A stretch of DNA of 64,000 nucleotides from Methylobacterium terrae (GCF_003173755.1 NZ_CP029553.1:2864501-2928500); one strand, 5' to 3'. Counted from the first letter of the stretch, positions 9,947 through 18,709 are shown. Notes: generated from the sequence alone by a model not told the origin. Made by a program: numbers and translations.

Positions 9947-12900
9947 CAGCCTGTCCTTGCCCACGCGCCGCCGGCGGCCTGCTGGAGCGGTCCGCGGCCG
10001 TTCCGAGCCCGGTTCGCAAGCCCGCTCTCGACAGCCCGCAGCGCCTGGTCATAGGAGCCGTCGGCGCGGCGCTGCGGCGGGCCGTCCGCCTCGAGCGCCA
10101 TGCCCGGGGGCGTGACGAAGTTGATGGTCGGCATCGCCGGGCCATTCGAGTTGACGGCGGGCCGGGCCGGCATCGGGTAGGCGCCAGGTCCTACGTAGCC
10201 GCCGTCGGCGTAGCCGCGCCGGCCGAGCCGCATGGCGTCCACAACGGACGGGCCGCCAGCGCGGGCGACGTCGTCCTGCGACCACACCACCTCGCCGCGG
10301 TGGACGATGCCGGCGGGCTGGTAGCGTCCGCCCGGTCCGGTGTAGCCGCCGCCGTCGAACCCAAACGCCTTGGCCGCGCCTGAGAAGAGGCTGCCGATCC
10401 CGCCGCCGACGCCGCTCTTGCTGTCGAACAGGCCGCTCACGAGGCTGTCGATCGCCTTGTTCGTCAGCCGGTCGATGACCCGCGCCAGCTGGTTCTGAAG
10501 CGCGTTGGCCGCCGAGGCGCCGCGCAGCAGGTCGGAGGCGAACCCGCCGAAGGCGTCCTTGGTCAGATCCTTGGTCTGCTTCAGGTTGTCGTTGAGGTCA
10601 GCCGTCGCGAGAGCTGCCTGCGCCGCCGGGCTCGATACGTCCCCGTAGGCACCCCGGACTCGGCTGTAGAGCGCCTGGTCGCTGTCGTTGCGTCCCAGCT
10701 GCTCGCGCTCGAACCGCAGGTCGGCGCCGAAGCGGGAATTCGCGAGCGCCCGATTGGCCTCCGCGGTCTCCCGGGCGTTCTTCTGGATCGCCGCCCGATA
10801 GTCGTCGGTGATCGGGATGCCCTGGAGGGTCGCGCGCTGTAGCTGCTCGTCGGCGACGCGGCGGGCCTCGAGAGCAACCGCGTCCCGGCCCAGCAGTTCG
10901 GTATTGTCCTGGACCGCCCGCTTCTGCGTGTCGAGGGCTGCCGTGCGCTCGCGGTCGGCCTTGATCTGCTCATCCGTGTTCGGCGCCTTGGTCAAGATCG
11001 TGTTGACGTAATCCTTGGTCTCTGGGTTGAGGCGGGAGACGTCGCCGCCACGCCGCAACCAGCTTCGGGTATTGCCCTCACCCATGTTGTAGCCGGCGAG
11101 CATGTTCGTGACGTTGCCATTGAACTCCTTGTCGAGCGCCTGGAGATACTTCGCCATCCCCGTGATGCTGGACTGCGGATCGCGAACGTCGACGCCGAAG
11201 CGATCGGCAGTAGCCGGCATAAACTGGGCGATACCCTGGGCGCCGGCCCCCGACCTGGCGTTCGGGTTGAACCGGCTCTCCTTCCAGAGCATCGACGCCA
11301 TCAGGTCCGGGTCCTGCCCATACTGAGTGGCGGCGCGGAACACCATGTCCCGGTACTGCTCGGGAACGTTGGCGAGCGACTTCACGTAGCGGCCCGAGCC
11401 TTGAGCGCCGCGCTGGGTCGTCTCCTGCTGGATCGTGTCGGTGTTGAGCCGAAGGGCCTCGGCGAGCCCTTCCCGGGTGGCCGCGTTGCGCAGAGCCTCG
11501 TCGCGCGCCGCGGTGAGCCCAGCGATGTCGCGGGAATCCGCGTTGCCGATACGCCCGTCATAGTCCGTGCGGATCTGACCCGAGGACGGGCCGTTCGGGT
11601 CAATGCCCCGCGAGCGCAGCTCGTCATCGTAACGCTGCCGGCCCTGGGCGACCTCGCGCGCAACAGGCGAGTACCCAGCGGTCCGATTATTGAATTGCGC
11701 CTGCCGGACGCTCGCCGCCACGGTCGCATCGCCGAAGCGGGCGATGTCGTCGGCCATGGTCCGCGCAAGCCGGCTGATTCGCTCGAAGGTCTGCTCGGTG
11801 GCGACGAGTTGGCCCTGGTCGAGGCCCCACTTTAACGGATCGCTGATCGCCTTGCGCAGCTGCTCGGCGGCGTCCTGGGTCTTCTTCAACTCTTGCTGGC
11901 CCGGGTTGAACGAGCGCACGAGGTCGCCGATGACCCGGCTGTTCTGGTTGGCCGCCGTCTGCTGATTGGCCTTGTCCCGAGCCGCGATCATCTGCTGGAT
12001 GGCCGCAACCACATCTTGAAGCCGCTGCACCTCGGCCGACGAGTTGCCGAACATCCGGTCAACGATGCCGCCCTGGGACGACTGCGCGCCGGACAGCAGG
12101 TCGCGGGCGGTCGCCAGCTGCTCCTCGAGCGAGTTGCCGCCGGTGAAGCTGCGGTTCACCGCGGCCCCGACCCGGTCCCAGATGTCGGAGACGAAGTTGC
12201 CGACGGCGGTCGTGGTCTGCCCCCACGCGGACGTGGCGTCCCGCGCCTTGAGCAGGCTGGTGTTGTAGCTGTCCATCAACGCACGCTGGGCGCCGAGCCG
12301 GTCGCCCTGCGCCTGGAGCCGCTGGATGGTCTCCAGCGTCGTGTCGTTCAGGAAGCCGAGCCGCTCGTTCAGCGACTGCGCGCCCTTCGCCGGGTCGGCG
12401 AACGCGCTCGCGAGATCCTTGATCGCGCCGGGCACGTCCTGCCCGGTGGTGTACGCGAAGTCCTTGGCGCTTCGGATGAGGCCCGCGTACATCTCCTGGC
12501 CGATCCGGCCCGTCGCTGCGAAGGCGCCGGAGGCCTCCCTGTACTCGCGTTGCGACAGGCCGGCGGCCCCGGCGTTCAGGGCTGCGTCCGCGTTGATGCC
12601 GGCGACCGTCGCGCCAGAGGCGCGGCCCGTGCCGGCCAGCTGGAGCTTCAGGGCGTCCTGGGCCGAGCGATAGGACACCGCCGCGGCCGCGGCGGTGCCG
12701 ACCGCGACGGTGAGCAACCCGAGCGCCCCACCGGCAACCCCGATGCGGACTGCGAGGCCGATCAGTGCTTCGCCCGCCTGCGAGGCGATGCCGCCAATGC
12801 TCGCACCGTTCGGCCCCATGAAGGTCGGCGCGATCTGGCCGCCCTGCTGGAGTGCGATGGTGAGCGGGGACATGCCGCTGGCCGCCGACGCGATGACGTC

Positions 12901-13407
12901 GGTGCCCTGGTAGAAGAGGTTCTGGAGGCCATTGGCGTTGAGGCGCCCGCCGGTCGCGGCGGCGCCCTGCGGCGCCACCTGCGGCACGGCGCCGGTGCTC
13001 GACAGGCCGCCGAGCCGCCGGGCGGCCTCGGCGTTCCGGTCGTACATCTGGACCGCGGAGCGCCCGGCCTCGCCGAGCGCACGCCAGCCGGCCGCCTGCC
13101 GCGCGAGCGCTGAGGTGGTGTCGTTGACGGCGCGCGTGGCGTCGCCCTGGCGGGTGACATAGTTCCCGAGGTTGGTCGCCGTGACCCCGATCTGCGCAGC
13201 AAGGTCGCGGTGCGCGCTGGTCGCTTCACGCGCTCCCGCCGTCGCCTGCGCCAACGATCCGCCGGCACGACCCATGGTCGCTTGCAGCGCGCCCGCGGCC
13301 GTCTGCGCCCCACCCGCAGCCTCCCGGAAGTTGCCGAGAGCCGTCGCAGCGTCTACCGCGGGCCGCGAGTCGATCGCGATTCCAAGAGTGGCGAGGTCTG
13401 TGGTCAT
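9946..13407 (-). CDS. Tail tape measure protein with lytic transglycosylase domain
   Basis: 1153 aa. N-terminus TTDLATLGIAIDSRP, then a long Ala/Gln/Arg-rich helical body with a hydrophobic stretch near residues 180-260. A lysozyme-like SLT domain lies at about residues 680-810: WKESRFNPNARSGAGAQGIA carries the expected catalytic Glu, followed by GYNMGEGNTRSW. The C-terminus is Gly-rich (ADGGYVGPGAYPMPARP) and ends WARTG. Tape measure proteins set tail length and are ejected with the DNA; the SLT domain would open peptidoglycan. The ATG at 13407 overlaps the divergent LprI-like start by two bases. A shorter homologue without SLT domain lies in the nested element. Confidence 0.92.
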   Translation of the reverse strand: MTTDLATLGIAIDSRPAVDAATALGNFREAAGGAQTAAGALQATMGRAGGSLAQATAGAREATSAHRDLAAQIGVTATNLGNYVTRQGDATRAVNDTTSALARQAAGWRALGEAGRSAVQMYDRNAEAARRLGGLSSTGAVPQVAPQGAAATGGRLNANGLQNLFYQGTDVIASAASGMSPLTIALQQGGQIAPTFMGPNGASIGGIASQAGEALIGLAVRIGVAGGALGLLTVAVGTAAAAAVSYRSAQDALKLQLAGTGRASGATVAGINADAALNAGAAGLSQREYREASGAFAATGRIGQEMYAGLIRSAKDFAYTTGQDVPGAIKDLASAFADPAKGAQSLNERLGFLNDTTLETIQRLQAQGDRLGAQRALMDSYNTSLLKARDATSAWGQTTTAVGNFVSDIWDRVGAAVNRSFTGGNSLEEQLATARDLLSGAQSSQGGIVDRMFGNSSAEVQRLQDVVAAIQQMIAARDKANQQTAANQNSRVIGDLVRSFNPGQQELKKTQDAAEQLRKAISDPLKWGLDQGQLVATEQTFERISRLARTMADDIARFGDATVAASVRQAQFNNRTAGYSPVAREVAQGRQRYDDELRSRGIDPNGPSSGQIRTDYDGRIGNADSRDIAGLTAARDEALRNAATREGLAEALRLNTDTIQQETTQRGAQGSGRYVKSLANVPEQYRDMVFRAATQYGQDPDLMASMLWKESRFNPNARSGAGAQGIAQFMPATADRFGVDVRDPQSSITGMAKYLQALDKEFNGNVTNMLAGYNMGEGNTRSWLRRGGDVSRLNPETKDYVNTILTKAPNTDEQIKADRERTAALDTQKRAVQDNTELLGRDAVALEARRVADEQLQRATLQGIPITDDYRAAIQKNARETAEANRALANSRFGADLRFEREQLGRNDSDQALYSRVRGAYGDVSSPAAQAALATADLNDNLKQTKDLTKDAFGGFASDLLRGASAANALQNQLARVIDRLTNKAIDSLVSGLFDSKSGVGGGIGSLFSGAAKAFGFDGGGYTGPGGRYQPAGIVHRGEVVWSQDDVARAGGPSVVDAMRLGRRGYADGGYVGPGAYPMPARPAVNSNGPAMPTINFVTPPGMALEADGPPQRRADGSYDQALRAVESGLANRARNGRGPLQQAAGGAWARTG

Positions 13408-13876
13408 GCGGAGCGCTCTGTTTTTTATATTAATCCTAGCGGGCACCATGCCCGCAATTTGCGCAGAGGGACTACCAACCGACGATCCAACGCTCAGATC
13501 ATACCAAAAAACAACAAAAGAATACTTGGCGCGATGTTCGAATCAAAGTTTATCTCACGTCGAAGAGAGCGGTTGCCTGCAGGATCAAATTACAGCGCTG
13601 GAACGAGACGTAGACTATGCATTCAAGAAAAAGCTGAAAGACGCCAATCCCGCCAAGGGAGACACGACGATTGGCGACAAGAGTCCCAGGCAACAAAGCG
13701 CGGAAAAAAAATCTATATATACAAAATCTCAGACGGCATGGAAGGCTTACACTTCTGCCCAATGCGGAGGGCAGGCCAAGCTAACTGAATTAAGCGGCGG
13801 CAATGGCGGTGATATAGATTATGCTCATTGCGCAATCAGGCATTATGTGGCCCGTTTGAACGAGCTGCAGAACTAA
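13406..13876 (+). CDS. LprI-like (DUF1311) secreted lysozyme-inhibitor family protein
   Basis: 156 aa. MRSALFFILILAGTMPAICA is a clear signal peptide. The mature part has the DUF1311/LprI layout: ARCSNQSLSHVEESGCLQDQ, then a charged helical centre, then QTAWKAYTSAQC near the end, so cysteines are paired across the domain. It runs opposite to the tail operon, its base composition is much more AT-rich than its neighbours, and a strong hairpin follows. It looks like a 'moron' that alters the lysogen's envelope. Lysozyme inhibition is known for LprI family members; it is only inferred here. Confidence 0.82.
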   Translation: MRSALFFILILAGTMPAICAEGLPTDDPTLRSYQKTTKEYLARCSNQSLSHVEESGCLQDQITALERDVDYAFKKKLKDANPAKGDTTIGDKSPRQQSAEKKSIYTKSQTAWKAYTSAQCGGQAKLTELSGGNGGDIDYAHCAIRHYVARLNELQN

Positions 13877-13884
13877 TTAAATCT

Positions 13885-13920
13885 ACCGCCCAGCAGGGCT
13901 GAGGCGCCCTGCTGGGCGGT
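13885..13920. terminator. Perfect 14-bp hairpin between convergent genes
   Basis: ACCGCCCAGCAGGG (13885-13898) pairs exactly with its inverted copy at 13907-13920, leaving an 8-nt loop. It lies between the ends of the LprI-like gene (+) and the AntA-like gene (-), so it can stop transcription from either side. There is no U-tract, so strength as an intrinsic terminator is uncertain. Confidence 0.65.
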
Positions 13921-13924
13921 GCTG

Positions 13925-14659
13925 TCAGACGAGCCGCAGCACCCCCTGGCCGCGCCGCTCGGCGACCTTCTGCTCGATCTCGGCCTTGCCACCCTCCATC
14001 AGCCACTCACGGCTGACCATCGGGTCGAACACGTAGGCCTGCCGGCTGCCGAGGCTGGCGAGCCGGACGACGACGCCCTTGGTGGCGTGGAAACGGTACA
14101 GCCGGCTCGACACCCACCGGGGCAGGCCGCGCAGCCCCTTGCGCGCCGTGACGCCGGCCATCTCGATCACCTGCCCGGCGCTGACACCCTGGATGACCGC
14201 GTTGTGGCCGGTCGCGACCTGCTCGCGAACGAGGGCTGGCACGACCTCAGAGATCTGCCGCGCGACAATGCGCTTCACCATTCCGCCGAGTGCGTTCATG
14301 TCGATCGCCGCGGCCTCGTGGGCCCGCTTCTCGACCTCGATGAAGTAGCGCCGGGTGGCGCGGCCGCGCTCGTTGTTCTCGACCATGGCGAGCTCCTTCG
14401 CCGTGTCGAGGGTCAGATGGTACTCGGTCCGTGCGCCGCGGTTTCCCGCTCCCCCGTTCGGGGGAGCGGCCTCGACGATCACGTAGTCGACGTTCTCGAC
14501 GAACCCGTACTGCGCGATGCGCTTCTTGATCCAGGTGGTGAAGTCCCGCCCGACGCCCAGGCACGCGTGCAGATCGCGCGCATCGGCGGTCTGGACGAGG
14601 CCGGCGCCGATCAAGCCTTCTCGCACTGCAGGGAACGGGGTATTCGTGCTGTCGCTCAT
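13925..14659 (-). CDS. AntA/AntB-type antirepressor
   Basis: 244 aa; GGAG lies ahead of the ATG. The N-terminal half has the AntA layout: ARDLHACLGVGRDFTTWIKK, then YGFVENVDYVIVE, then HLTLDTAKELAMVENNERG and ATRRYFIEVEKRA. Such proteins relieve phage repression by binding or displacing the repressor. The C-terminal half (about 120-244) is unlike the usual short AntA proteins and may bind its own partner. Finding it inside the tail operon is unusual; with the LprI-like gene it forms a cargo block between chaperone and tape measure genes. Confidence 0.82.
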   Translation of the reverse strand: MSDSTNTPFPAVREGLIGAGLVQTADARDLHACLGVGRDFTTWIKKRIAQYGFVENVDYVIVEAAPPNGGAGNRGARTEYHLTLDTAKELAMVENNERGRATRRYFIEVEKRAHEAAAIDMNALGGMVKRIVARQISEVVPALVREQVATGHNAVIQGVSAGQVIEMAGVTARKGLRGLPRWVSSRLYRFHATKGVVVRLASLGSRQAYVFDPMVSREWLMEGGKAEIEQKVAERRGQGVLRLV

Positions 14660-14949
14660 CGATGTTCACTCCATCGATCGGGAAGTTGCCCTGGCTGGTA
14701 ACCGAGGCGGCGAACGGGCGGCGGGGCTTGCTTTTCCAGGGCTGCGCCCCGCCGCCACCCTCCTTGCGGAGGAACTGAGAGCCGAAGGGTATCACCACGA
14801 GGTCTTGCGAGTCCCGACGTGGCGCCTGAAGAGGAAAAGGCGTGGCATTTTTGCTGCACGCCAGCGGTATCTACCGGCAAATCGTTAAAATTGCTTAGGA
14901 GATCGGGCTGCGTGTCAGGCGCTTCAGATCCCCGTCCACGCCGCCGGCG
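14660..14949. other. Intergenic stretch between antirepressor and chaperone genes
   Basis: About 290 bp without a convincing gene. It holds a 10-bp GC-rich inverted repeat (GGCGGCGGGG at 14717-14726 with its partner at 14747-14756), which could terminate or attenuate leftward tail transcription, and a more AT-rich piece near 14840-14900 that could carry a promoter for the antirepressor gene. Short open frames here lack ribosome sites. Confidence 0.5.
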
Positions 14950-15734
14950 CTACCCCTCCACCTCCACATCGACCACCTCAGCGAACGTCCCGAGCATCCG
15001 GTCGATCGCGTCGTAGTCGCCCATCGAGACACGGCGGGTGATCTTCGGCCCGTCGTCATCCTCCGACGGCGGCGTCAGCACGCCCCGCCGGGCACGGTCC
15101 ATCGCCAGAATGATCCGCACCTCCCAGGGACGCAGCACAGCATCCATGAGCCGGCAGTAGGCGTCGATCTCCCGGTAGGTGAACGGCAGCAGCACCCACG
15201 CCGACTGCCGCGTTTCCTCGATCTCCCAGAACGTCTCCCAGAGGTAGGCGCCGCCGGGCGGCACCCGCTCCAGGGATCGATGCACCGGGGCCTGCGCGGT
15301 CTGCCCGAGGCTGATGCGCCGGACCTCGGCGCACAGCCGATCGGTCAGCCGCGCCCGAAGTTTCCCCGGACAGCGGTGAAGGCGAGCACCTGGTCGGCGA
15401 ACCACGGGCGGCGCACGCCGAGATCGACCGCCGCCTCGGTGCTGAACTCGAGCGCGGCTCCCCCGAAGCCGATGCCGCTCCAGTGGGTGATCGCTGCGGC
15501 GGCGCTGCGCGCCCGGGCGAGGATCGCCTGCGCATCTTCGTCGGCCGGCTCGCGCTCCGGGGCCGCGGCGACCGCGTCCCGGATGCGCCGCAGGCTGGCG
15601 CGGTACTGCGCCGAGTCCTGGCCGATCACGCCCACCTTGGCGTCGGTCGGCTTGCCCGTCTTGGGGTCGTGGATCGTCATCTCGGCGCCGCGGCTGGCCT
15701 CGGCGTCGAGGTCGTAATCGGCAAGGTCGAGCAT
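14950..15734 (-). CDS. Tail assembly chaperone, long form made by -1 frameshift (GT-like)
   Basis: If ribosomes slip at 15360-15366, the first 125 residues of the short form join 136 residues of the -1 frame (starting LRARLTDRLCAEVRR), giving 261 aa ending VVDVEVEG. The downstream frame has no ribosome site or credible start of its own at its left boundary and is protein-like throughout (PPGGAYLWETFWEIEETRQS). In lambda, the GT extension binds tail tube protein; the same division of labour is inferred here. Confidence 0.75.
15345..15734 (-). CDS. Tail assembly chaperone, short form (lambda G-like)
   Basis: 129 aa. It lies directly between tail tube and tape measure modules, the usual place of the G/GT chaperones that coat the tape measure during tail assembly. 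Codons 123-125 read CGG GGA AAC and so contain the heptamer G GGA AAC in the correct phase for -1 slippage; the zero-frame stop follows four codons later. Family assignment rests on position, size and the frameshift arrangement. Confidence 0.8.
   Translation of the reverse strand: MLDLADYDLDAEASRGAEMTIHDPKTGKPTDAKVGVIGQDSAQYRASLRRIRDAVAAAPEREPADEDAQAILARARSAAAAITHWSGIGFGGAALEFSTEAAVDLGVRRPWFADQVLAFTAVRGNFGRG
15360..15366 (-). promoter_or_regulatory. -1 ribosomal frameshift slippery site GGGAAAC
   Basis: Read on the minus strand the heptamer is G GGA AAC in the zero frame of the chaperone gene (codons 124 and 125), the canonical X XXY YYZ form; lambda uses GGGAAAG at the same place in G/GT. 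A GC-rich inverted repeat (GGCGC with GCGCC, about 25 nt apart) follows and may be a stimulatory structure. Slippage joins two open frames that otherwise overlap. Confidence 0.78.
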
Positions 15735-15763
15735 GTGGGGAGTTCTCCTCGGCCGGTGCCTGA

Positions 15764-16249
15764 TCAGGTCGCGGCCACGCGGTAGACGGTGGTGTTGATG
15801 CCGACGTTGACCGTCAGGGTGATGGGATTGTTCGCCGACAGGCCGCCCTCGCGCGCGGACATGACCTGCCCGGCGAAGTACAACTTGGCGGTGGTACCGC
15901 CCGGCGTCTTCTTCACCGGCTTTTCGATGTAGAAGGAATAGTCGAAGTTGTTGCCCGGATCGGCCGCGCTGCGGGCGGCTTCCTGGCCCGGGTCGCCTTC
16001 CTTGTAATCGAATACGAAGGCCGGGGTGCCGGCGTCGCTGGTGCCCTTGCCCTTCAAGGTCCGGTTCACGCCGAGCTGGTTGGAAGTGACGGCCGACGCC
16101 TCGTCGCCGATCGCGCCGAGATCCTTCGCGCCCTTGATCTCGACCCAGCCAGTGAGGCTGGTCAGGGACGTGGCGCCGGTAATGGTGTCGATGTCGATCG
16201 CGGGGCCGATAAAGACCTTGGTGCCGTTGGCGGGGGTGAAGCCGGGCAT
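15764..16249 (-). CDS. Major tail tube protein
   Basis: 161 aa. Pattern typical of lambda V/HK97-type tube proteins: an early segment with GPAIDIDTITGATSLTSL, then GWVEIKGAKDLGAIGDEAS, a central loop KGKGTSDAGTPAFVFDYKEG, and a beta-rich end with NPITLTVNVGINTTVYRV. It lies between the tail terminator and the chaperones, the expected order. The tube forms the DNA channel of the tail. Confidence 0.85.
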   Translation of the reverse strand: MPGFTPANGTKVFIGPAIDIDTITGATSLTSLTGWVEIKGAKDLGAIGDEASAVTSNQLGVNRTLKGKGTSDAGTPAFVFDYKEGDPGQEAARSAADPGNNFDYSFYIEKPVKKTPGGTTAKLYFAGQVMSAREGGLSANNPITLTVNVGINTTVYRVAAT

Positions 16250-16324
16250 GGCGGTGTGCTCCTGCTGGAGGTGGGAGGCCGCGGGCGGCGGCGGGTGGCG
16301 GGCCGGGGCCCGATCGGGGCGGCG

Positions 16325-16759
16325 TCAGGCGCCGGCGGAGGTGCCGACGCGCCAGCGGATTGTCACGGGGACGCCGATCCAGGGCGCGTCGTCGAGGACC
16401 GCGCCCGTCTGCGGCTCCTCGTCAATCGCGACGGTGAGACCGTCGCCGGCGATGCGTGTGCCGGCGTCGAAAGCGAGGCGAACCTGGGCGGCGACCTGAT
16501 AGGGCCGGACGAATCCCTGCCCGGCGGGCCAGACCACGGTGACCACCAGCAGGCCGATGTGCGTGCGGTCGCTATCGAAGGCCAGTCCGTCGGCCCGGGA
16601 GCCGTTCGGCAGGAAGGCGGCCCGCAGGTAGGGCGTGTTGAGCCTCGGCGAGAAGGCGACGCCGGGCTGGGCCACCTTCATCTCGGGGTCGAACGCGCGG
16701 CCCGCGAGGTAGCGCATCAGCGTGTCGAGGATCACACCCTCGGTACCGACAACGGCCAT
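16325..16759 (-). CDS. Tail terminator-like protein (DUF4128-like)
   Basis: 144 aa. It carries a fold seen in tail terminator proteins: helix near the start (DTLMRYLAGRAF), then beta strands with PNTP-like NTPYLRAAFLPNGS, and DRTHIGLLVVTVVWPAGQG in the middle. It lies between the HK97 gp10-like and tail tube genes, where the protein that caps the tail tube and joins it to the head is normally encoded. Assignment is by fold pattern and position. Confidence 0.72.
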   Translation of the reverse strand: MAVVGTEGVILDTLMRYLAGRAFDPEMKVAQPGVAFSPRLNTPYLRAAFLPNGSRADGLAFDSDRTHIGLLVVTVVWPAGQGFVRPYQVAAQVRLAFDAGTRIAGDGLTVAIDEEPQTGAVLDDAPWIGVPVTIRWRVGTSAGA

Positions 16760-16761
16760 GG

Positions 16762-17211
16762 TCAGCGCGACCCGGTGACGTGGGATTGCAGGTCGCGGCA
16801 GACCTCATCCACGATCTGAGGCCAGCGCTGCAGTGCGAGTTCGATGAAGTGCCGGCCCTGCTGGTTGTAGGTACGGCCGAGGGCGTCGGTGCCGACGAAG
16901 CCGTAGTTCACGCGGGCGGCGTAGACCGCGGTGTACGAGGCGTAGAGGGTGCTGCCGATCTTGGCGCCCGCAATCACCAGGGCGGCGGCATTCGGGTTGT
17001 AGGTGTAGGCGGTGCCCTCGTTCGCGCTGCGATCGGCAGGGACCGGTACCGTGTTCGAGACCTGCAGCGATGCGCGCAGGAACCCGGTATCCACCGGGAC
17101 ACGCCGCTGCATGTCCTCGATGACGCGTTGGGCCGACTCCTGAAAGGCCGCCTTGATCCGGCCCTCGGTCTCCCGAACCCAATCTGTGACCTGGCTCAGA
17201 AAGTCGGCCAT
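16762..17211 (-). CDS. HK97 gp10-like head-tail connector
   Basis: 149 aa. VIEDMQRRVPVDTGFLRASL is the family signature (the VDTGxLR motif at about residues 40-46), and the end has GRHFIELALQRWPQIVDEVC. Members act as neck or tail-completion proteins in siphoviruses. It lies 2 bp from the tail terminator gene and follows a small linker gene. Confidence 0.82.
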   Translation of the reverse strand: MADFLSQVTDWVRETEGRIKAAFQESAQRVIEDMQRRVPVDTGFLRASLQVSNTVPVPADRSANEGTAYTYNPNAAALVIAGAKIGSTLYASYTAVYAARVNYGFVGTDALGRTYNQQGRHFIELALQRWPQIVDEVCRDLQSHVTGSR

Positions 17212-17217
17212 GCGGCG

Positions 17218-17433
17218 CTACTCGCGGGCCCAGCCCTCGCCCCGGAAGGCGTCCACCTGATCGCCGCGGACGAAGATGCGGACGGAGCCATCACTGCCCT
17301 CGGCCTTCTTCGTCATTGCGATGTCCGGGAAGGCCGAGGGGCTGGCGGCCGGTGCGGGCGCGGGTTTCGTCGCACCGGGCTGCATGACCGTGATTGCGGG
17401 GGCCGTGGCGGCATCGGGCTTCGGATCGTCCAT
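17218..17433 (-). CDS. Small connector-region protein, unknown function
   Basis: 71 aa. A Pro/Ala-rich first half is followed by a compact end, GSVRIFVRGDQVDAFRGEGW. That end resembles the C-terminus of the 151-aa gene next to the coat gene (VEIFVHPNMVGDYLRAGWG), so the two may share a small fold. No known domain is recognised. Confidence 0.65.
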   Translation of the reverse strand: MDDPKPDAATAPAITVMQPGATKPAPAPAASPSAFPDIAMTKKAEGSDGSVRIFVRGDQVDAFRGEGWARE

Positions 17434-17458
17434 GTGGTGCTCCTCTTGTGTGATGGGG

Positions 17459-18472
17459 CTACCGAACCCCCCGGAACGCGTTGAACCGGATCTGCATCCA
17501 GCACCGGCACTGGATGATCTCGGCGGCCGGCGCTTCCGGATCGCCGGGAAAGCGCAGGCGGGCGCCGCTCGGGCTGACGAACTCGGCGCGGAACGGCACC
17601 CGCTGCCCGTCCATGGCCCGGTGGGTGTCCCGCACGCGCGCGTCCTTGGCGCTGTGCCAGATCTTCTCCAGGGCAGCCTCGTCGACCTGCCCGGCAGCGA
17701 TCGCCTGGGCCGAGGCCTCGATCTGGGCCTGGTGCATCGACGCCATGGCCTCGGTGCGCCCGATGCCGTCCGCCCGGGCCTTGAGCGCCCGATTGCGGTA
17801 GGCCTCGATCATCTTCGCGACCCGCTCGGGCGCCAGGGCCTTGCCGCTCTCGATCGCCTTGTTCAGCGCCGCGTCGTACCGCTTGTCCCGCAGCTTCCGG
17901 TTCAGGGCCGCGGGGTCGAGCCGGGCGAGCTCGTCGGCGTAGTTCCGGGCCCAGGCCTCATGCATCGAGGTGAGACCGATGACGCCGCCCGAGCGCTTGC
18001 CGGTCGAGGGATTGATCCGGCCGACGAGGTCGAGCGCCACGTCGGTCGGGTTGGCGCCGCGCTGCATCCCCGCCTCGAGGTGCGCGCGGATGGCGGTGCG
18101 CTGATCCTCGACGATCTCGCGCACCAGCCCGGAGGAGTGATTCCGCAGCCAGCTCTCGGCAGCCGGGTTGCAAGCGTTGAACCTGATCTCCAGCCGGTGG
18201 CCGCCGGCCTCGCGACGGGCTGGGATCTCGGCCGCCGCGGTGTTGCCGGCCGTCTCGAAGGCCTGCGCCACGGCGATGTCGAGTGGGCGAAACGCGGTCT
18301 GGTCAACGCCGACCGCGCGGAGCGCGCCGGCAACGTCCCCGGCGCCCACCATGCGGGCGATGATAGCGATCTGTGCCTCGTCACGGATGGTGGCGATGGC
18401 TGCCAGGAAGGCGCGAGCTATCCGCGGCTCCCAGGCGCTGATCAGCTGCTCGAGGCTTGGAGGGACGGTCAC
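17459..18472 (-). CDS. Phage head morphogenesis protein (SPP1 gp7 / Mu F-like)
   Basis: 337 aa. The C-terminal third has the minor head protein signature: KIWHSAKDARVRDTHRAMDG near residue 275, then FPGDPEAPAAEIIQCRCW. The N-terminal two thirds are helical. Such proteins enter the procapsid with the portal and help head assembly or DNA ejection. Usually the gene is next to the portal; here it lies downstream, among connector genes. Confidence 0.85.
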   Translation of the reverse strand: MTVPPSLEQLISAWEPRIARAFLAAIATIRDEAQIAIIARMVGAGDVAGALRAVGVDQTAFRPLDIAVAQAFETAGNTAAAEIPARREAGGHRLEIRFNACNPAAESWLRNHSSGLVREIVEDQRTAIRAHLEAGMQRGANPTDVALDLVGRINPSTGKRSGGVIGLTSMHEAWARNYADELARLDPAALNRKLRDKRYDAALNKAIESGKALAPERVAKMIEAYRNRALKARADGIGRTEAMASMHQAQIEASAQAIAAGQVDEAALEKIWHSAKDARVRDTHRAMDGQRVPFRAEFVSPSGARLRFPGDPEAPAAEIIQCRCWMQIRFNAFRGVR

Positions 18473-18484
18473 TCGGCTTCTCGG

Positions 18485-18709
18485 TCAGCTTGCGGCGGCG
18501 CGTTGCAGAACTTCATCTGCGGTCAGCCCCGGCGCCCACCTGACCCGCGCGCAGAACTCGCAGGCCTCCATCCGACCACTCGCACAAGTCGACCAGTTCC
18601 CGCGGCAGACCACGATGTTGTCGCCGTCCTCGCATGCGTCGATCGCGGCCTGAACGGCCTCCTGCTTCGTCGCATAGAGGTCGACGTCGATATTCTCCGG
18701 GGCGCTCAC
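18485..18709 (-). CDS. Small cysteine-containing phage protein, unknown function
   Basis: 74 aa from a GTG overlapping the upstream stop (GTGA). Five cysteines, including a CASGRMEACEFCARVRW run, suggest possible metal binding or structural disulphides. No family recognised. It is coupled into the head-tail connector operon. Confidence 0.65.
   Translation of the reverse strand: MSAPENIDVDLYATKQEAVQAAIDACEDGDNIVVCRGNWSTCASGRMEACEFCARVRWAPGLTADEVLQRAAAS

Noticed and set aside
11893..13113. 406-codon open frame on the + strand
   Set aside because: Antisense to the tape measure gene, no ribosome site, low-complexity basic composition.
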